This document shows, piece by piece, positions 16,310-24,162 of a stretch of 24,162 nucleotides of DNA. Each line of letters opens with the position of its first letter. Positions within the stretch are counted from its first letter, which is position 1. Below the pieces are notes generated by a model. It ran no database searches. It was not told the DNA's origin and saw nothing but the letters and a program-made list of their open reading frames with translations. The position numbers and the translations under genes were made by a program. The stretch comes from Thioalkalivibrio nitratireducens (GTDB taxonomy: Bacteria > Pseudomonadota > Gammaproteobacteria > Ectothiorhodospirales > Ectothiorhodospiraceae): positions 1 through 24,162 of the forward strand of contig JAABSN010000035.1 in NCBI GenBank assembly GCA_011390385.1, written 5' to 3'.

Positions 16310-16345
16310 GGGACTCCTTATCGATGAATGAACTCGCACCTGCGA

Positions 16346-16372
16346 TCGGGGACGGCTGACCGCCCTCCCCGA
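16346..16372 (-). other. Stem-loop in the tsf-pyrH spacer
   Basis: TCGGGGA (16346-16352) pairs perfectly with TCCCCGA (16366-16372), with an inner CGG/CCG pairing in the loop. No T-run follows on the minus strand (the sequence continues GATCGCAGG in the transcribed direction), so it looks like a partial attenuator or mRNA-stability element rather than a full terminator. A second short stem, AGCCTG/CAGGCT at 16379-16397, abuts the tsf stop codon. Confidence 0.5.
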
Positions 16373-16398
16373 CCTGGCAGCCTGAATCCTACAGGCTT

Positions 16399-17268
16399 TT
16401 AGGCGCCACGCGCCTGGGCCATCACTTCCTCGGCGAAATTCTCGACTTTCTTCTCGATTCCTTCGCCCACTTCGTAACGCACGAAACCAGCCGCACGTGC
16501 TCCGCGTTCCTTCAGAAGTTGCCCTACGGTCTGCTCGGGATTCTTCACGAAAGGCTGTCCGACCAACGTGACCTCCGCCAGGAATTTGCGGATCCGGCCC
16601 TCGATCATCTTCTCGACGATCTCCGGTGGTTTGCCGGAATCCAGCGCCTGGGCCCGGAAGATCTCGCGCTCCTTCTCGACGGTCTCGGTCGGCACTTCGT
16701 CGGCGTCGACACAGATCGGACGGCTCGCCGCGATATGCATCGCGAGATCCTTCGCCGTTTCCTCATCACCTTCCGCCATGCTGACCAGTACACCGATCCG
16801 GTTGCCGTGCAGGTAAGCACCGAGCGCACCCTCGCTCTGCACGCGGTCGAACCGACGAACCTGGATATTTTCCCCGATTCTGGCCACCAGTGCCGCACGG
16901 CGTGACTCCAGGTCCTGGCCGTCGACGTTCACCGCCATCAGCGCCGGCACGTCCGCCGCGTCAGAGGTCAGTGCCGCCTGTGCGCACTCGGAAACGAATT
17001 GCCGGAAGTTATCATCCTTGGCGACGAAATCCGTCTCCGAATTGACCTCGATGATCACCCCCGAGGTTCCGTCGATCGCAATCTCGATTCTCCCCTCCGC
17101 GGCAATCCGGCCCGCCTTCTTGTCCGCCTTGGCCTGACCGGACTTGCGCATTGCTTCGATCGCAGCCTCGATATCGCCCTGCGTCTCCGTCAAGGCCCTC
17201 TTGCACTCCATCATGCCGGCGCCGGTGCGCTCGCGCAGTTCTTTTACTAAAGCAGCAGTAATCTGCAT
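16399..17268 (-). CDS. tsf: Translation elongation factor Ts
   Basis: EF-Ts exchanges GDP for GTP on EF-Tu. The 289-residue protein (E. coli 283) starts [20 protein letters not shown], the near-universal EF-Ts opening, followed by ECKRAL. The Tu-contact motif [15 protein letters not shown] lies near residues 78-92. [26 protein letters not shown] and [15 protein letters not shown] are also family landmarks. The ATG at 17268 has GGAG 8 nt upstream. It lies 61 bp after rpsB, across a strong hairpin. The open frame beyond 17268 is not homologous. Confidence 0.97.
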   Translation of the reverse strand: MQITAALVKELRERTGAGMMECKRALTETQGDIEAAIEAMRKSGQAKADKKAGRIAAEGRIEIAIDGTSGVIIEVNSETDFVAKDDNFRQFVSECAQAALTSDAADVPALMAVNVDGQDLESRRAALVARIGENIQVRRFDRVQSEGALGAYLHGNRIGVLVSMAEGDEETAKDLAMHIAASRPICVDADEVPTETVEKEREIFRAQALDSGKPPEIVEKMIEGRIRKFLAEVTLVGQPFVKNPEQTVGQLLKERGARAAGFVRYEVGEGIEKKVENFAEEVMAQARGA

Positions 17269-17290
17269 GAAACAAGCTCCTGGGTATGCA

Positions 17291-17319
17291 ACCGACCGCG
17301 CGCAAGCGCCGCGGTCGGT
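17291..17319 (-). terminator. rpsB-tsf intergenic hairpin (possible partial terminator)
   Basis: A perfect 10-bp stem, ACCGACCGCG (17291-17300) with CGCGGTCGGT (17310-17319), closes a 9-nt loop. On the transcribed minus strand it is followed by TTGCATA, a short and interrupted T-stretch, so termination would be incomplete. A leaky terminator between rpsB and tsf is known in E. coli and would set the S2 to EF-Ts ratio. Confidence 0.55.
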
Positions 17320-17329
17320 CAGAACGGGG

Positions 17330-18070
17330 TTAGGACGTCGCGCCGGCCTCGGCAGGGGCAAAGTCCTCTTCCTGCACGGCAGTGGCGGTAGCGCCCTTGG
17401 CTTCGATGATGCTGTCCGAGATCGCAGCCACGTAGAGCTGGATCGCCCGCATCGCGTCATCATTGCCGGGAATCACGTAATCGACCCCCTCCGGGCTGGC
17501 ATTCGAATCGACCACGGCCACGACCGGAATACCGCGCTTCTTCGCCTCGGCAACCGCAATTTTCTCGTAACCCACGTCAATCACGAACATGGCGTCGGGC
17601 ATGCGGTTCATGTCCTTGATGCCGCCGAGACTGCGCTCGAGCTTCTCCTGCTCGCGGATCAGCATCAGACCTTCCTTCTTGTTCAGGCGGTCGATGCTGC
17701 CGTCGGCGCGCATCGCCTCGATATCCTTCAAGCGCTTGATCGACTGCTTCACCGTGTTGAAGTTGGTCAGCATGCCGCCCAGCCAGCGGTGGTTCACGAA
17801 CGGCATGTTGCAGCGCCGCGCCTCTTCACCAACGACTTCCCGCGCCGAGCGCTTGGTGCCGACGAACAGCACCTTGCCGCCATCAGCGGCAACCTTGCCG
17901 AGGAAATTCAACGCCTCGTTGAACATCGGCAGGCTTTTTTCGAGGTTGATGATGTGGATCTTGTTGCGTTCGCCGAAGATGTAGGGGGCCATCTTGGGGT
18001 GCCAGTAGCGGGTCTGGTGGCCGAAGTGGACACCGGCCTCGAGCATCTGGCGCATGGTAACGAGTGACAT
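17330..18070 (-). CDS. rpsB: 30S ribosomal protein S2
   Basis: S2 is a late-assembling protein of the small subunit. The 246-residue product (E. coli 241) has the family landmarks [60 protein letters not shown] and [20 protein letters not shown] followed by [11 protein letters not shown]. The ATG at 18070 has AGGAG (18082-18078) 7 nt upstream. It is the first gene of the leftward cluster, with its own promoter and a leader of about 124 nt. Divergent from map, a common arrangement in proteobacteria. Confidence 0.98.
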   Translation of the reverse strand: MSLVTMRQMLEAGVHFGHQTRYWHPKMAPYIFGERNKIHIINLEKSLPMFNEALNFLGKVAADGGKVLFVGTKRSAREVVGEEARRCNMPFVNHRWLGGMLTNFNTVKQSIKRLKDIEAMRADGSIDRLNKKEGLMLIREQEKLERSLGGIKDMNRMPDAMFVIDVGYEKIAVAEAKKRGIPVVAVVDSNASPEGVDYVIPGNDDAMRAIQLYVAAISDSIIEAKGATATAVQEEDFAPAEAGATS

Positions 18071-18194
18071 TGCGATTCTCCTGGTAAGGGTTGGGCCTCC
18101 ACGGATCCCGATCTGCAACCCGTCGCGATGGACGAGCACCCAACAGACCGTGTCGATACGTGTGCGGATTTAAGGTTTTCATTGCCCTGAGGGC
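18071..18194 (-). promoter_or_regulatory. rpsB 5' leader with two competing stems (possible S2 autoregulation site)
   Basis: The leader from the predicted transcription start (about 18194) to the ATG contains the strand GGGTTGGG complement at 18088-18095, just upstream of the Shine-Dalgarno. This can pair either with CAACCC (18116-18121, via GGGTTG) or with CCCAAC (18139-18144, via GTTGGG). The two pairings use the same bases and exclude each other. In E. coli the rpsB leader is the target of S2 autorepression, so a similar control is likely, but the structure here is read by eye only. Confidence 0.45.
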
Positions 18195-18210
18195 GCGCGC
18201 TTTATAGCAT
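18182..18210 (+). promoter_or_regulatory. Possible map promoter overlapping the rpsB promoter
   Basis: On the plus strand TTGCCC (18182-18187) and TAGCAT (18205-18210) are 17 bp apart, each matching the sigma-70 consensus at 4 of 6 positions. The -10 overlaps the rpsB -10 on the other strand by two bases. The predicted leader to the map ATG is about 55 nt. Confidence 0.4.
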
Positions 18211-18230
18211 AGAACCCCATTTCAAACCAA
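18201..18230 (-). promoter_or_regulatory. rpsB promoter with GC-rich discriminator
   Basis: On the minus strand TTGGTT (18230-18225) and TATAAA (18206-18201) are separated by 18 bp. TG lies one base before the -10 box (TGCTATAAA), giving an extended -10. The bases right after the -10 box are GCGCGCG, the GC-rich discriminator typical of promoters inhibited by ppGpp/DksA, as expected for a ribosomal protein gene. Confidence 0.65.
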
Positions 18231-18271
18231 GCGCGCGCACTCCGTTTCGTCCGCGTGCAGGATTCGCTCAT

Positions 18272-19057
18272 ATGGCTGTAACCATCAAGACCAGGGACGA
18301 AATCGAGCGCATGCGGGTGGCCGGAAGGCTGGCGGCACAGGTGCTGGAGATGATCGCTCCGCATGTGAAGGCTGGTGTGACCACGGATGAACTCGACCGC
18401 ATCTGCCACGAGTACATCGTCGACCATCAACAGGCGATTCCTGCGCCGCTGAATTACCGCGGTTTCCCGAAGTCGATCTGCACATCGGTCAACCATCAGG
18501 TCTGCCACGGCATTCCCGGCGATCGCCAGCTGAAGAACGGCGACATCGTCAACATCGACATCACCGTGATCAAGGATGGCTACCATGGCGACACCAGCCA
18601 GATGTTCTGCATCGGCAAGCCCGGTATCCAGGCCCTGCGCGCCGTCGAAGTCGCCCGTACCTGCATGTACCTGGGGATCCGGCAGGTGCGGCCCGGGGCT
18701 ACCCTCGGTGACATCGGCCACGCAATCCAGACCTACGCCGAGGCCAACCGGTGTTCGGTCGTGCGCGAATACTGCGGTCACGGAATCGGCAAGGTCTTCC
18801 ACGAGGATCCTCAGGTCCTGCACTACGGCAAGCCCGGCACCGGCCTGCGGCTGGAGCCGGGAATGTGCTTCACCATCGAACCCATGATCAACGCCGGCGG
18901 TCGCCACACCCGGCTGCTCGCCGATGGCTGGACCGCGGTCACCAAGGACCACAGCCCCTCCGCGCAATGGGAACACACGATCCTGGTCACCGACGATGGC
19001 TATGACATCCTGACATTACGCGAGGGCGAAACGCCACCGCAGGCCCTGGCCGCATGA
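18272..19057 (+). CDS. map: Type I methionine aminopeptidase
   Basis: MetAP removes the N-terminal methionine from new proteins. The 261-residue enzyme (E. coli 264) has all five metal ligands: D96 and D107 (NIDITVIKDGYHGDTSQMF), H170 (CGHGIG), E203 (TIEPMI) and E234 (QWEHT), plus the catalytic H79 (NHQVCHGIPGD). It starts MAVTIKTRDEIERMRVAGRL with AGGA 9 nt before the ATG. Divergent from rpsB, and its stop overlaps the glnD start by 4 bp, so the two are probably co-translated. No N-terminal zinc-finger extension is present. Confidence 0.97.
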   Translation: MAVTIKTRDEIERMRVAGRLAAQVLEMIAPHVKAGVTTDELDRICHEYIVDHQQAIPAPLNYRGFPKSICTSVNHQVCHGIPGDRQLKNGDIVNIDITVIKDGYHGDTSQMFCIGKPGIQALRAVEVARTCMYLGIRQVRPGATLGDIGHAIQTYAEANRCSVVREYCGHGIGKVFHEDPQVLHYGKPGTGLRLEPGMCFTIEPMINAGGRHTRLLADGWTAVTKDHSPSAQWEHTILVTDDGYDILTLREGETPPQALAA

Positions 19058-21717
19058 ACGCAGGCCCATCGGTCTCGGCCTGGCGAAGGTCGGAGACGCT
19101 GATGCCGCCGGGGCTGGATGCGTTGCGCGCCCACCCGGGTGACACGGCACGGTTCCGCGAGTACCGGCGAGCGATGATCGCCACGCTCCATCAGGCCTTC
19201 AACGATGGCGCCGACATCGACACGCTGATCCACGGGCATTCGCGCCTGGTGGATACCCTGCTTTCGCTGATCTGGACACAACAGGGGCTGGCACAAGCCC
19301 CGGGTCTATGCCTGGTCGCGGTCGGCGGCTATGGGCGCGGCGAATTGCACCCCGGGTCTGACATCGACCTTCTCATTCTCTCGGAAATCGAAACCGAATC
19401 CGAACACGCGGACACCATCAGCGAGTTCGTGACGTTTCTCTGGGACATCGGCCTCGAAATCGGTCATAGCGTCCGCAGCCTCGCCGATTGCCAGCAGGAG
19501 GCGAGCAACGACATCACGGTCGCGACCAACCTCTTCGAGGCACGGCGGCTGTCGGGTTCGACCGCGTTGTTCGACCGCTTCCGGGAAGCCATGCAGCCTG
19601 CCCGGCTCTGGGACTCGCGTGCGTTCTACGCGGCGAAACTTGCCGAGCAACAGGTACGGCATCGGCGCTTTGGCGAGACCGCGTACAGGCTCGAGCCGAA
19701 CGTGAAGGAAGGCCCGGGTGGACTGCGGGATATCCAGATGATCGGCTGGGTCAGCAAGCGCCATTTCGCTGCGGAGCATCTGCGCGAACTGGTCGACCAC
19801 GGCTTTCTGCGCGAAGGCGAGTACCGCGACCTGATCGAGGGTCAGCGTTTCCTGTGGAAGGTTCGCTTCGCCCTGCATACCCTCACGGGTCGGCGCGAGG
19901 ACCGATTGCTGTTCGACCTTCAGCGCGCGCTGGCCAGCACCTTCGGTTTCACCGATCAGCATCAGAATCTGGGTGTCGAACAGTTCATGCAGCGCTATTT
20001 TCGCACCATCAGCGAATTGCAGCGCCTGAACGAACTCCTCCTCCAGCACTTCAACGAAGCGATTCTCGAGGACCCTGTCAACCTGAAGGAGGCGAAGCGC
20101 ATCCACCAGCGTTTCCAGGTCCGCGGCGGCTACCTGGAACTGGTGCAGGATCAGGTCTTCATGATCTATCCGCCGGCCATGCTCGAGGCCTTCCACCTGC
20201 TTCAGACCCATCCTGACGTCCAGGGCATCCGGGCTTCGACGATCCGCCTGATCCGTGCCCACCGGCACCTGATCGACGGCCAGTTCCGGCGCGACCCGGT
20301 CTGCCGCCGTCTGTTCATGGACATCCTGCGGGCACCGAACGGCATCACCACCGTGCTGCGGCGCATGAACCGGTACGGAGTGCTCGGCGCCTACATCCCC
20401 GCATTCGGGCGCATCATCGGCCGCATGCAATACGACCTGTTCCACGCGTTCACCGTCGACGAACACACCCTGAACGTCGTTCGCAATGCACGCCGCCTGT
20501 TCATACCCGAATTCCAGCATGAGTTGCCCCTGGCCAGCGCGATCGCCGAGAGCGTTGAACGTCCCGAGCGCCTGATTCTCGGCGCCCTTTTCCATGACAT
20601 TGCCAAGGGGCGTGGGGGCGATCACTCCGAACTGGGTGCATTGGACGCCCTGCACTTCTGCCAGCACCACGGCATGAGCGACGAGGATTCGGCTCTGGTG
20701 AGCTGGCTCGTCCGTTCCCACCTCCTGATGTCCCTGACCGCCCAGCGCAAGGACATCTCGGATCCGGAGGTCATCCTCGGATTCGCGCGCGAGGTCCGCA
20801 CCCGGGAGCGGCTCGACCTGCTCTACCTGCTGACGATCGCCGATATCCGCGGAACCAACCCGGAGTTGTGGAACAACTGGAAGGATTCGCTGCTGCAAAC
20901 ACTCTACCAGAGCACTCTGACCTTGCTGGAACGCGGGCTCGACACGCCCCCCAACACCGACGAGCAGATTGGCCAGACCTGCAGTGAAGCCCTGCACCTG
21001 CTGGCGGAAAAGGGGCTTGACGAGGAGACCGTCGGGGCTATCTGGGACGAATTCGAGGTCGAATACTTCGTGCGGCACTCGGCCGACGAAATCGCATGGC
21101 ACACACGGGCCCTGGCGGGAATCAAGGAGTCCGATCTCCCGCTCGTGCTGGTGCGGCACGAGACAGCGCGCGGCAGCACGGAAATCTTTGTTTACACCGA
21201 AGATCATCCGCGTCTGTTCGCCCGCATCACGACCACCCTGACTCAACTCGGCCTCGACATCGTCGACGCCCGTATCATCACGACCCACGGCGGCCATACC
21301 CTGGATACCTTTCTGGTCCTGGAAAGCATGGGGCACGCCGTGGAACCGGGTTTTCGTGTCGACGAGATCCGAGCGACCCTGCGCGAACGCCTGCTCGATC
21401 CACGCTGCGATCACAGCGCGATCTCCCGTGCGCTGCCGCGGCGCCTGAAACACTTCGACGTCGCCACACAGATCGACTTCAGCCCCGGATTCACCGGGCA
21501 GAGCACCCGTATGCGCGTGCGTGCACTGGACCGTCCGGGTCTGCTTTCGACCATCGGCTGCGTATTCGCCGAGCAGTCGATCAACGTGCGCACCGCGCGC
21601 ATCAGCACCGCGGGCGAACAGGCCGAGGACCAGTTCCTGCTGTTCAACGCCGATGGCAATGCGCTGACCACGGAGCAGCAGGATCGTCTGCGCACGGAGC
21701 TTCTCGAGGAGATCTGA
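19054..21717 (+). CDS. glnD: [Protein-PII] uridylyltransferase / uridylyl-removing enzyme
   Basis: GlnD senses glutamine and adds or removes UMP on the PII proteins, controlling glutamine synthetase and nitrogen gene expression. The 887-residue protein (E. coli 890) has the nucleotidyltransferase motif GGYGRGELHPGSDIDLLIL at 91-109, the GlnD linker region (EPNVKEGPGGLRDIQMIGW), the HD-domain phosphohydrolase motif FHDIAKGRGGDHSELG with H514-D515, and two C-terminal ACT domains for glutamine sensing (about 710-757, opening EIFVYTEDHPRLFARI, and 820-880, RVRALDRPGLLSTIG). All active parts are intact. ATG 19054 lies in the map stop codon (ATGA). A long antisense open frame across it is a codon-bias shadow. 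Confidence 0.97.
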   Translation: MNAGPSVSAWRRSETLMPPGLDALRAHPGDTARFREYRRAMIATLHQAFNDGADIDTLIHGHSRLVDTLLSLIWTQQGLAQAPGLCLVAVGGYGRGELHPGSDIDLLILSEIETESEHADTISEFVTFLWDIGLEIGHSVRSLADCQQEASNDITVATNLFEARRLSGSTALFDRFREAMQPARLWDSRAFYAAKLAEQQVRHRRFGETAYRLEPNVKEGPGGLRDIQMIGWVSKRHFAAEHLRELVDHGFLREGEYRDLIEGQRFLWKVRFALHTLTGRREDRLLFDLQRALASTFGFTDQHQNLGVEQFMQRYFRTISELQRLNELLLQHFNEAILEDPVNLKEAKRIHQRFQVRGGYLELVQDQVFMIYPPAMLEAFHLLQTHPDVQGIRASTIRLIRAHRHLIDGQFRRDPVCRRLFMDILRAPNGITTVLRRMNRYGVLGAYIPAFGRIIGRMQYDLFHAFTVDEHTLNVVRNARRLFIPEFQHELPLASAIAESVERPERLILGALFHDIAKGRGGDHSELGALDALHFCQHHGMSDEDSALVSWLVRSHLLMSLTAQRKDISDPEVILGFAREVRTRERLDLLYLLTIADIRGTNPELWNNWKDSLLQTLYQSTLTLLERGLDTPPNTDEQIGQTCSEALHLLAEKGLDEETVGAIWDEFEVEYFVRHSADEIAWHTRALAGIKESDLPLVLVRHETARGSTEIFVYTEDHPRLFARITTTLTQLGLDIVDARIITTHGGHTLDTFLVLESMGHAVEPGFRVDEIRATLRERLLDPRCDHSAISRALPRRLKHFDVATQIDFSPGFTGQSTRMRVRALDRPGLLSTIGCVFAEQSINVRTARISTAGEQAEDQFLLFNADGNALTTEQQDRLRTELLEEI

Positions 21718-21752
21718 AGCTCGGTCTTGTCCCGCATCCCTCCTTCGCCACC

Positions 21753-24162
21753 ATGCTCCCCGTCGATTCCAGCCTTCCGGCACTACTGAAGGCAATGCAT
21801 GAACAAGGCGTCGTGCTTCTCCAGGCACCGCCCGGCGCCGGCAAGACCACCCGGGTACCGCCAGCGTTGCTCGCGGCCCCCTGGTGCGACGGAAGGATCC
21901 TCGTGCTGGAACCGCGCCGCGTTGCCGCCCGTGCCGCGGCACGACGCATGGCTTCGGAAATGAGCGAACGCGTCGGAGCCACCGTCGGTATCACCACCCG
22001 AAACGACCGCAACGTCGGTCCACGCACCCGGATCGAGGTCGTCACCGAGGGCATCCTGAGCAACCGTCTGCAACGGGATCCGGCGCTGGAAGGCACCAGT
22101 GTGGTGATCTTCGATGAATTTCACGAACGTAGCCTGCAGGCCGACTTGGGACTGGCGCTGTGTCTGCAGAGCCGAGAGCTGCTACGGCCCGACCTGCGCC
22201 TGCTGGTGATGTCCGCCACGCTGGATACCGATCGCCTCGCGACGCTGCTGCATCCGGCCCCGGTGATCCACAGTGAAGGCCGGATGTTCCCGGTTGCCTT
22301 ACACCACCGAAGCTCCCCTCCAAATCCGCGCGCGCTCGTTCAGACGGTGAGCCACGCCGTGCGCGAGGCCTTGAACCAGTTTCCTGGCAGCCTGCTGGTT
22401 TTCCTGCCCGGACGACGCGAGATTGAAGCGGCGTGCACGCTGCTCGAACCGTCCTGCGATGCACAGACACGGGTCGTGCCGCTGCATGGCCAGCTGTCTC
22501 CGGAAGCACAGGATATGGCGATTCGCCCCGCCCCCGCCGGAACCCGCAAAATCGTGCTGGCCACCGATATCGCGGAAACGAGCCTGACCATCGAGGGGGT
22601 TTCCGTGGTGGTCGATTCCGGGCTCGCACGTCGACCTCGCTTCGACCCCGGCACGGGTCTCACCCGCCTGGAAACGATCCGCGTCAGCCGCGCCAACGCC
22701 GAGCAGCGCTGCGGGCGCGCGGGCAGAACCGGACCCGGAACCTGCATTCGGCTCTGGCCCGAAGCCGAACACCAGCGACTGGCGGCTCAGGCCACCCCCG
22801 AGATTCTCGAAGCGGACCTGGCCCCTCTCGCGCTGAATCTCGCCTGCTGGGGCGCCTCCGCCGGCGAACTGACCTGGCTCGATGAGCCGCCCGCAGCGGC
22901 CCTTTCGCAGGGAAACGAGCTGTTGCAGCAACTCGGCGCTCTCGATGAGCACGGCCGTGTCACCGAACATGGAAAGGCGCTAAATGCCCTGGGCACCCAC
23001 CCCCGGCTTGCGCACATGCTGCTGGCGGCCCGCGAACGGAAACTCGGCCACACCGCTGCACTGCTCGCCGCACTGCTCGAGGAACGCGACCCGCTGGACC
23101 GGGAACTCGCCGGCGCCGACCTCCGCCTGCGCCTGGGCGCGCTGGCGGGACACGCGACCGATCGCGGAAGCATCCGTCCCGCGCTGCGCAAGCGCCTGCT
23201 GACACAGGCGCAACGCTGGACGCAACAACTGGGAGTTGGGACGAGCGAGCCGATCGATCCCGAGGCCGCCGGACTGCTGCTCGGGTTCGCCTATCCAGAC
23301 CGGATCGCCCTGCGTCGCCCAGGCCCCGACGGCCGCTTCCTGTTGGCCAGCGGCCGAGGCGCATTTTTTCCACGTCAGGACGATCTCGCGGAAGCCGCCT
23401 GCATCGTTGCCGGCGTGCTGGATTTGGGGCAGCGCGAAGCGATGATCCATCTGGCCGCCCCACTGGACCGGGGAAACCTCACCACGGCATTCCCCAATCT
23501 GATCCGGACCCGGGAGCAGATCGATTGGGATCGCGACACCGGCGCGGTCCATGCCAGGAAAGAGGAACGCCTGGGTGCACTGATCCTTTCCAGCCGTCCC
23601 CTGCCCGACCCGGACCCCGAGATGGTGAGCGACCTGCTGTTGGCGGAGATCGCGCGCGTCGGGCTCGAGTGCCTGCCATGGACACCCCAGGCGCAGCGAC
23701 TGCGCCAGCGCATGGCTTTCGCACGCACGATCGAAGGCGGCACCTGGCCCGATGTCGGCGACGAGATACTGGTCAAGGAACTGGCACTGTGGCTGCGCCA
23801 CTGGGTAAGCGGCATGCGCAGGATGAGTCACCTGCGCGATCTGAATCTGGTGGAAGTGCTGCGAGCCCGACTGGATTGGTCGCAGCAAGTGCGGCTGGAC
23901 GAAATCGCGCCCTCGCAGATCACCGTGCCCAGCGGCTCGCGCCTGCGGGTCGACTACAGCCGCGAAGACCAGCCGGTACTGGCGGTGCGCATCCAGGAGG
24001 TTTTCGGCTGGAACGATACCCCGCGAATCGGTGCGGGCCGAATCCCGCTGACCCTGCATCTGCTGTCACCCGCGCAACGTCCAATCCAGATCACCAGCGA
24101 CCTCGCCGGTTTCTGGACGCGCACCTACCCCGAAGTCAGAAAGGACCTGAAAGGCCGTTACC
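21753..24162 (+). CDS. hrpB: ATP-dependent helicase HrpB, C-terminus cut by window edge
   Basis: HrpB is a DEAH-type RNA helicase-like protein of proteobacteria whose exact role is unclear. About 803 codons are visible; E. coli HrpB is of similar length, so only the last few tens of residues are missing. Motifs in order: Walker A APPGAGKTTRVP with K31-T32, DEFH at 121-124 (FDEFHERSLQADLGLAL), SATLDTDRLA, then LVFLPGRREIE, ATDIAETSLTIEGV and QRCGRAGRTGPG. The variant DEFH rather than DEAH is usual for HrpB. The visible end, GFWTRTYPEVRKDLKGRY, is the typical HrpB C-terminal motif. ATG 21753 is 35 bp after glnD; no clear Shine-Dalgarno is seen. Confidence 0.95.
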   Translation, partial: MLPVDSSLPALLKAMHEQGVVLLQAPPGAGKTTRVPPALLAAPWCDGRILVLEPRRVAARAAARRMASEMSERVGATVGITTRNDRNVGPRTRIEVVTEGILSNRLQRDPALEGTSVVIFDEFHERSLQADLGLALCLQSRELLRPDLRLLVMSATLDTDRLATLLHPAPVIHSEGRMFPVALHHRSSPPNPRALVQTVSHAVREALNQFPGSLLVFLPGRREIEAACTLLEPSCDAQTRVVPLHGQLSPEAQDMAIRPAPAGTRKIVLATDIAETSLTIEGVSVVVDSGLARRPRFDPGTGLTRLETIRVSRANAEQRCGRAGRTGPGTCIRLWPEAEHQRLAAQATPEILEADLAPLALNLACWGASAGELTWLDEPPAAALSQGNELLQQLGALDEHGRVTEHGKALNALGTHPRLAHMLLAARERKLGHTAALLAALLEERDPLDRELAGADLRLRLGALAGHATDRGSIRPALRKRLLTQAQRWTQQLGVGTSEPIDPEAAGLLLGFAYPDRIALRRPGPDGRFLLASGRGAFFPRQDDLAEAACIVAGVLDLGQREAMIHLAAPLDRGNLTTAFPNLIRTREQIDWDRDTGAVHARKEERLGALILSSRPLPDPDPEMVSDLLLAEIARVGLECLPWTPQAQRLRQRMAFARTIEGGTWPDVGDEILVKELALWLRHWVSGMRRMSHLRDLNLVEVLRARLDWSQQVRLDEIAPSQITVPSGSRLRVDYSREDQPVLAVRIQEVFGWNDTPRIGAGRIPLTLHLLSPAQRPIQITSDLAGFWTRTYPEVRKDLKGRY

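Noticed and set aside
19306..21942. Long minus-strand open frame (about 878 codons) across glnD
   Set aside because: Antisense to an intact glnD with all catalytic motifs, and no recognisable domains of its own.
1..24162. CRISPR arrays, insertion sequences, integrases, toxin-antitoxin or defence genes
   Set aside because: No regularly spaced direct repeats and no recognisable transposase, integrase or defence protein was found; coding space is filled by housekeeping genes.

Overview
The window is a GC-rich chromosomal segment of a Gram-negative bacterium, almost certainly a gammaproteobacterium. The order rpsB-tsf-pyrH-frr-uppS-cdsA-dxr-rseP-bamA-skp-lpxD-fabZ-lpxA is the classic proteobacterial translation/envelope cluster, and glnD lies next to map. 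NuoC and NuoD are separate proteins rather than fused as in Escherichia coli, and the lipid A genes are not followed by lpxB. This fits a deep-branching group such as Chromatiales/Ectothiorhodospiraceae-like bacteria better than enterics, but I cannot fix the genus from sequence reading alone.

Layout: (1) 1-2327, minus strand: the 5' part of a respiratory complex I operon, nuoA-nuoB-nuoC-nuoD, with nuoD running off the left edge. (2) 2328-2737: a 410-bp gap holding the nuoA upstream region and a REP-like inverted repeat. (3) 2738-4425, minus: a two-gene unit made of a small DUF2256 zinc-finger-like protein (56 codons) and an iron-sulfur (6-4)-photolyase/cryptochrome of the PhrB/CryB class, joined by a 4-bp overlap. 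(4) 4612-5271, plus: a thioredoxin-like domain fused to HEAT-like repeats, divergent from the photolyase unit and convergent with lpxA. (5) 5320-18070, minus: thirteen co-directional genes from rpsB (first) to lpxA (last), covering translation (rpsB, tsf, frr), UMP kinase (pyrH), undecaprenyl-PP and phospholipid synthesis (uppS, cdsA), the MEP isoprenoid pathway (dxr), site-2 protease (rseP), outer-membrane protein assembly (bamA, skp) and lipid A/fatty-acid synthesis (lpxD, fabZ, lpxA). (6) 18071-18271: a divergent promoter region with overlapping rpsB and map promoters and a structured rpsB leader. (7) 18272-24162, plus: map, glnD (4-bp overlap) and hrpB, which is cut by the right edge close to its natural end.

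Most of the window is ordinary housekeeping DNA. The parts worth a second look are the small DUF2256 gene coupled to the FeS photolyase, the thioredoxin-HEAT fusion beside it, a non-enteric-type complex I gene set, a methionine at the LpxA acyl-chain ruler position (predicting 3-OH-C10 lipid A), the REP-like element, the 317-bp insertion between lpxD and fabZ, and the rpsB leader with two mutually exclusive pairings. I saw no CRISPR array, tRNA, rRNA, transposase, prophage or defence system. I do not think the window contains a dramatic new system.
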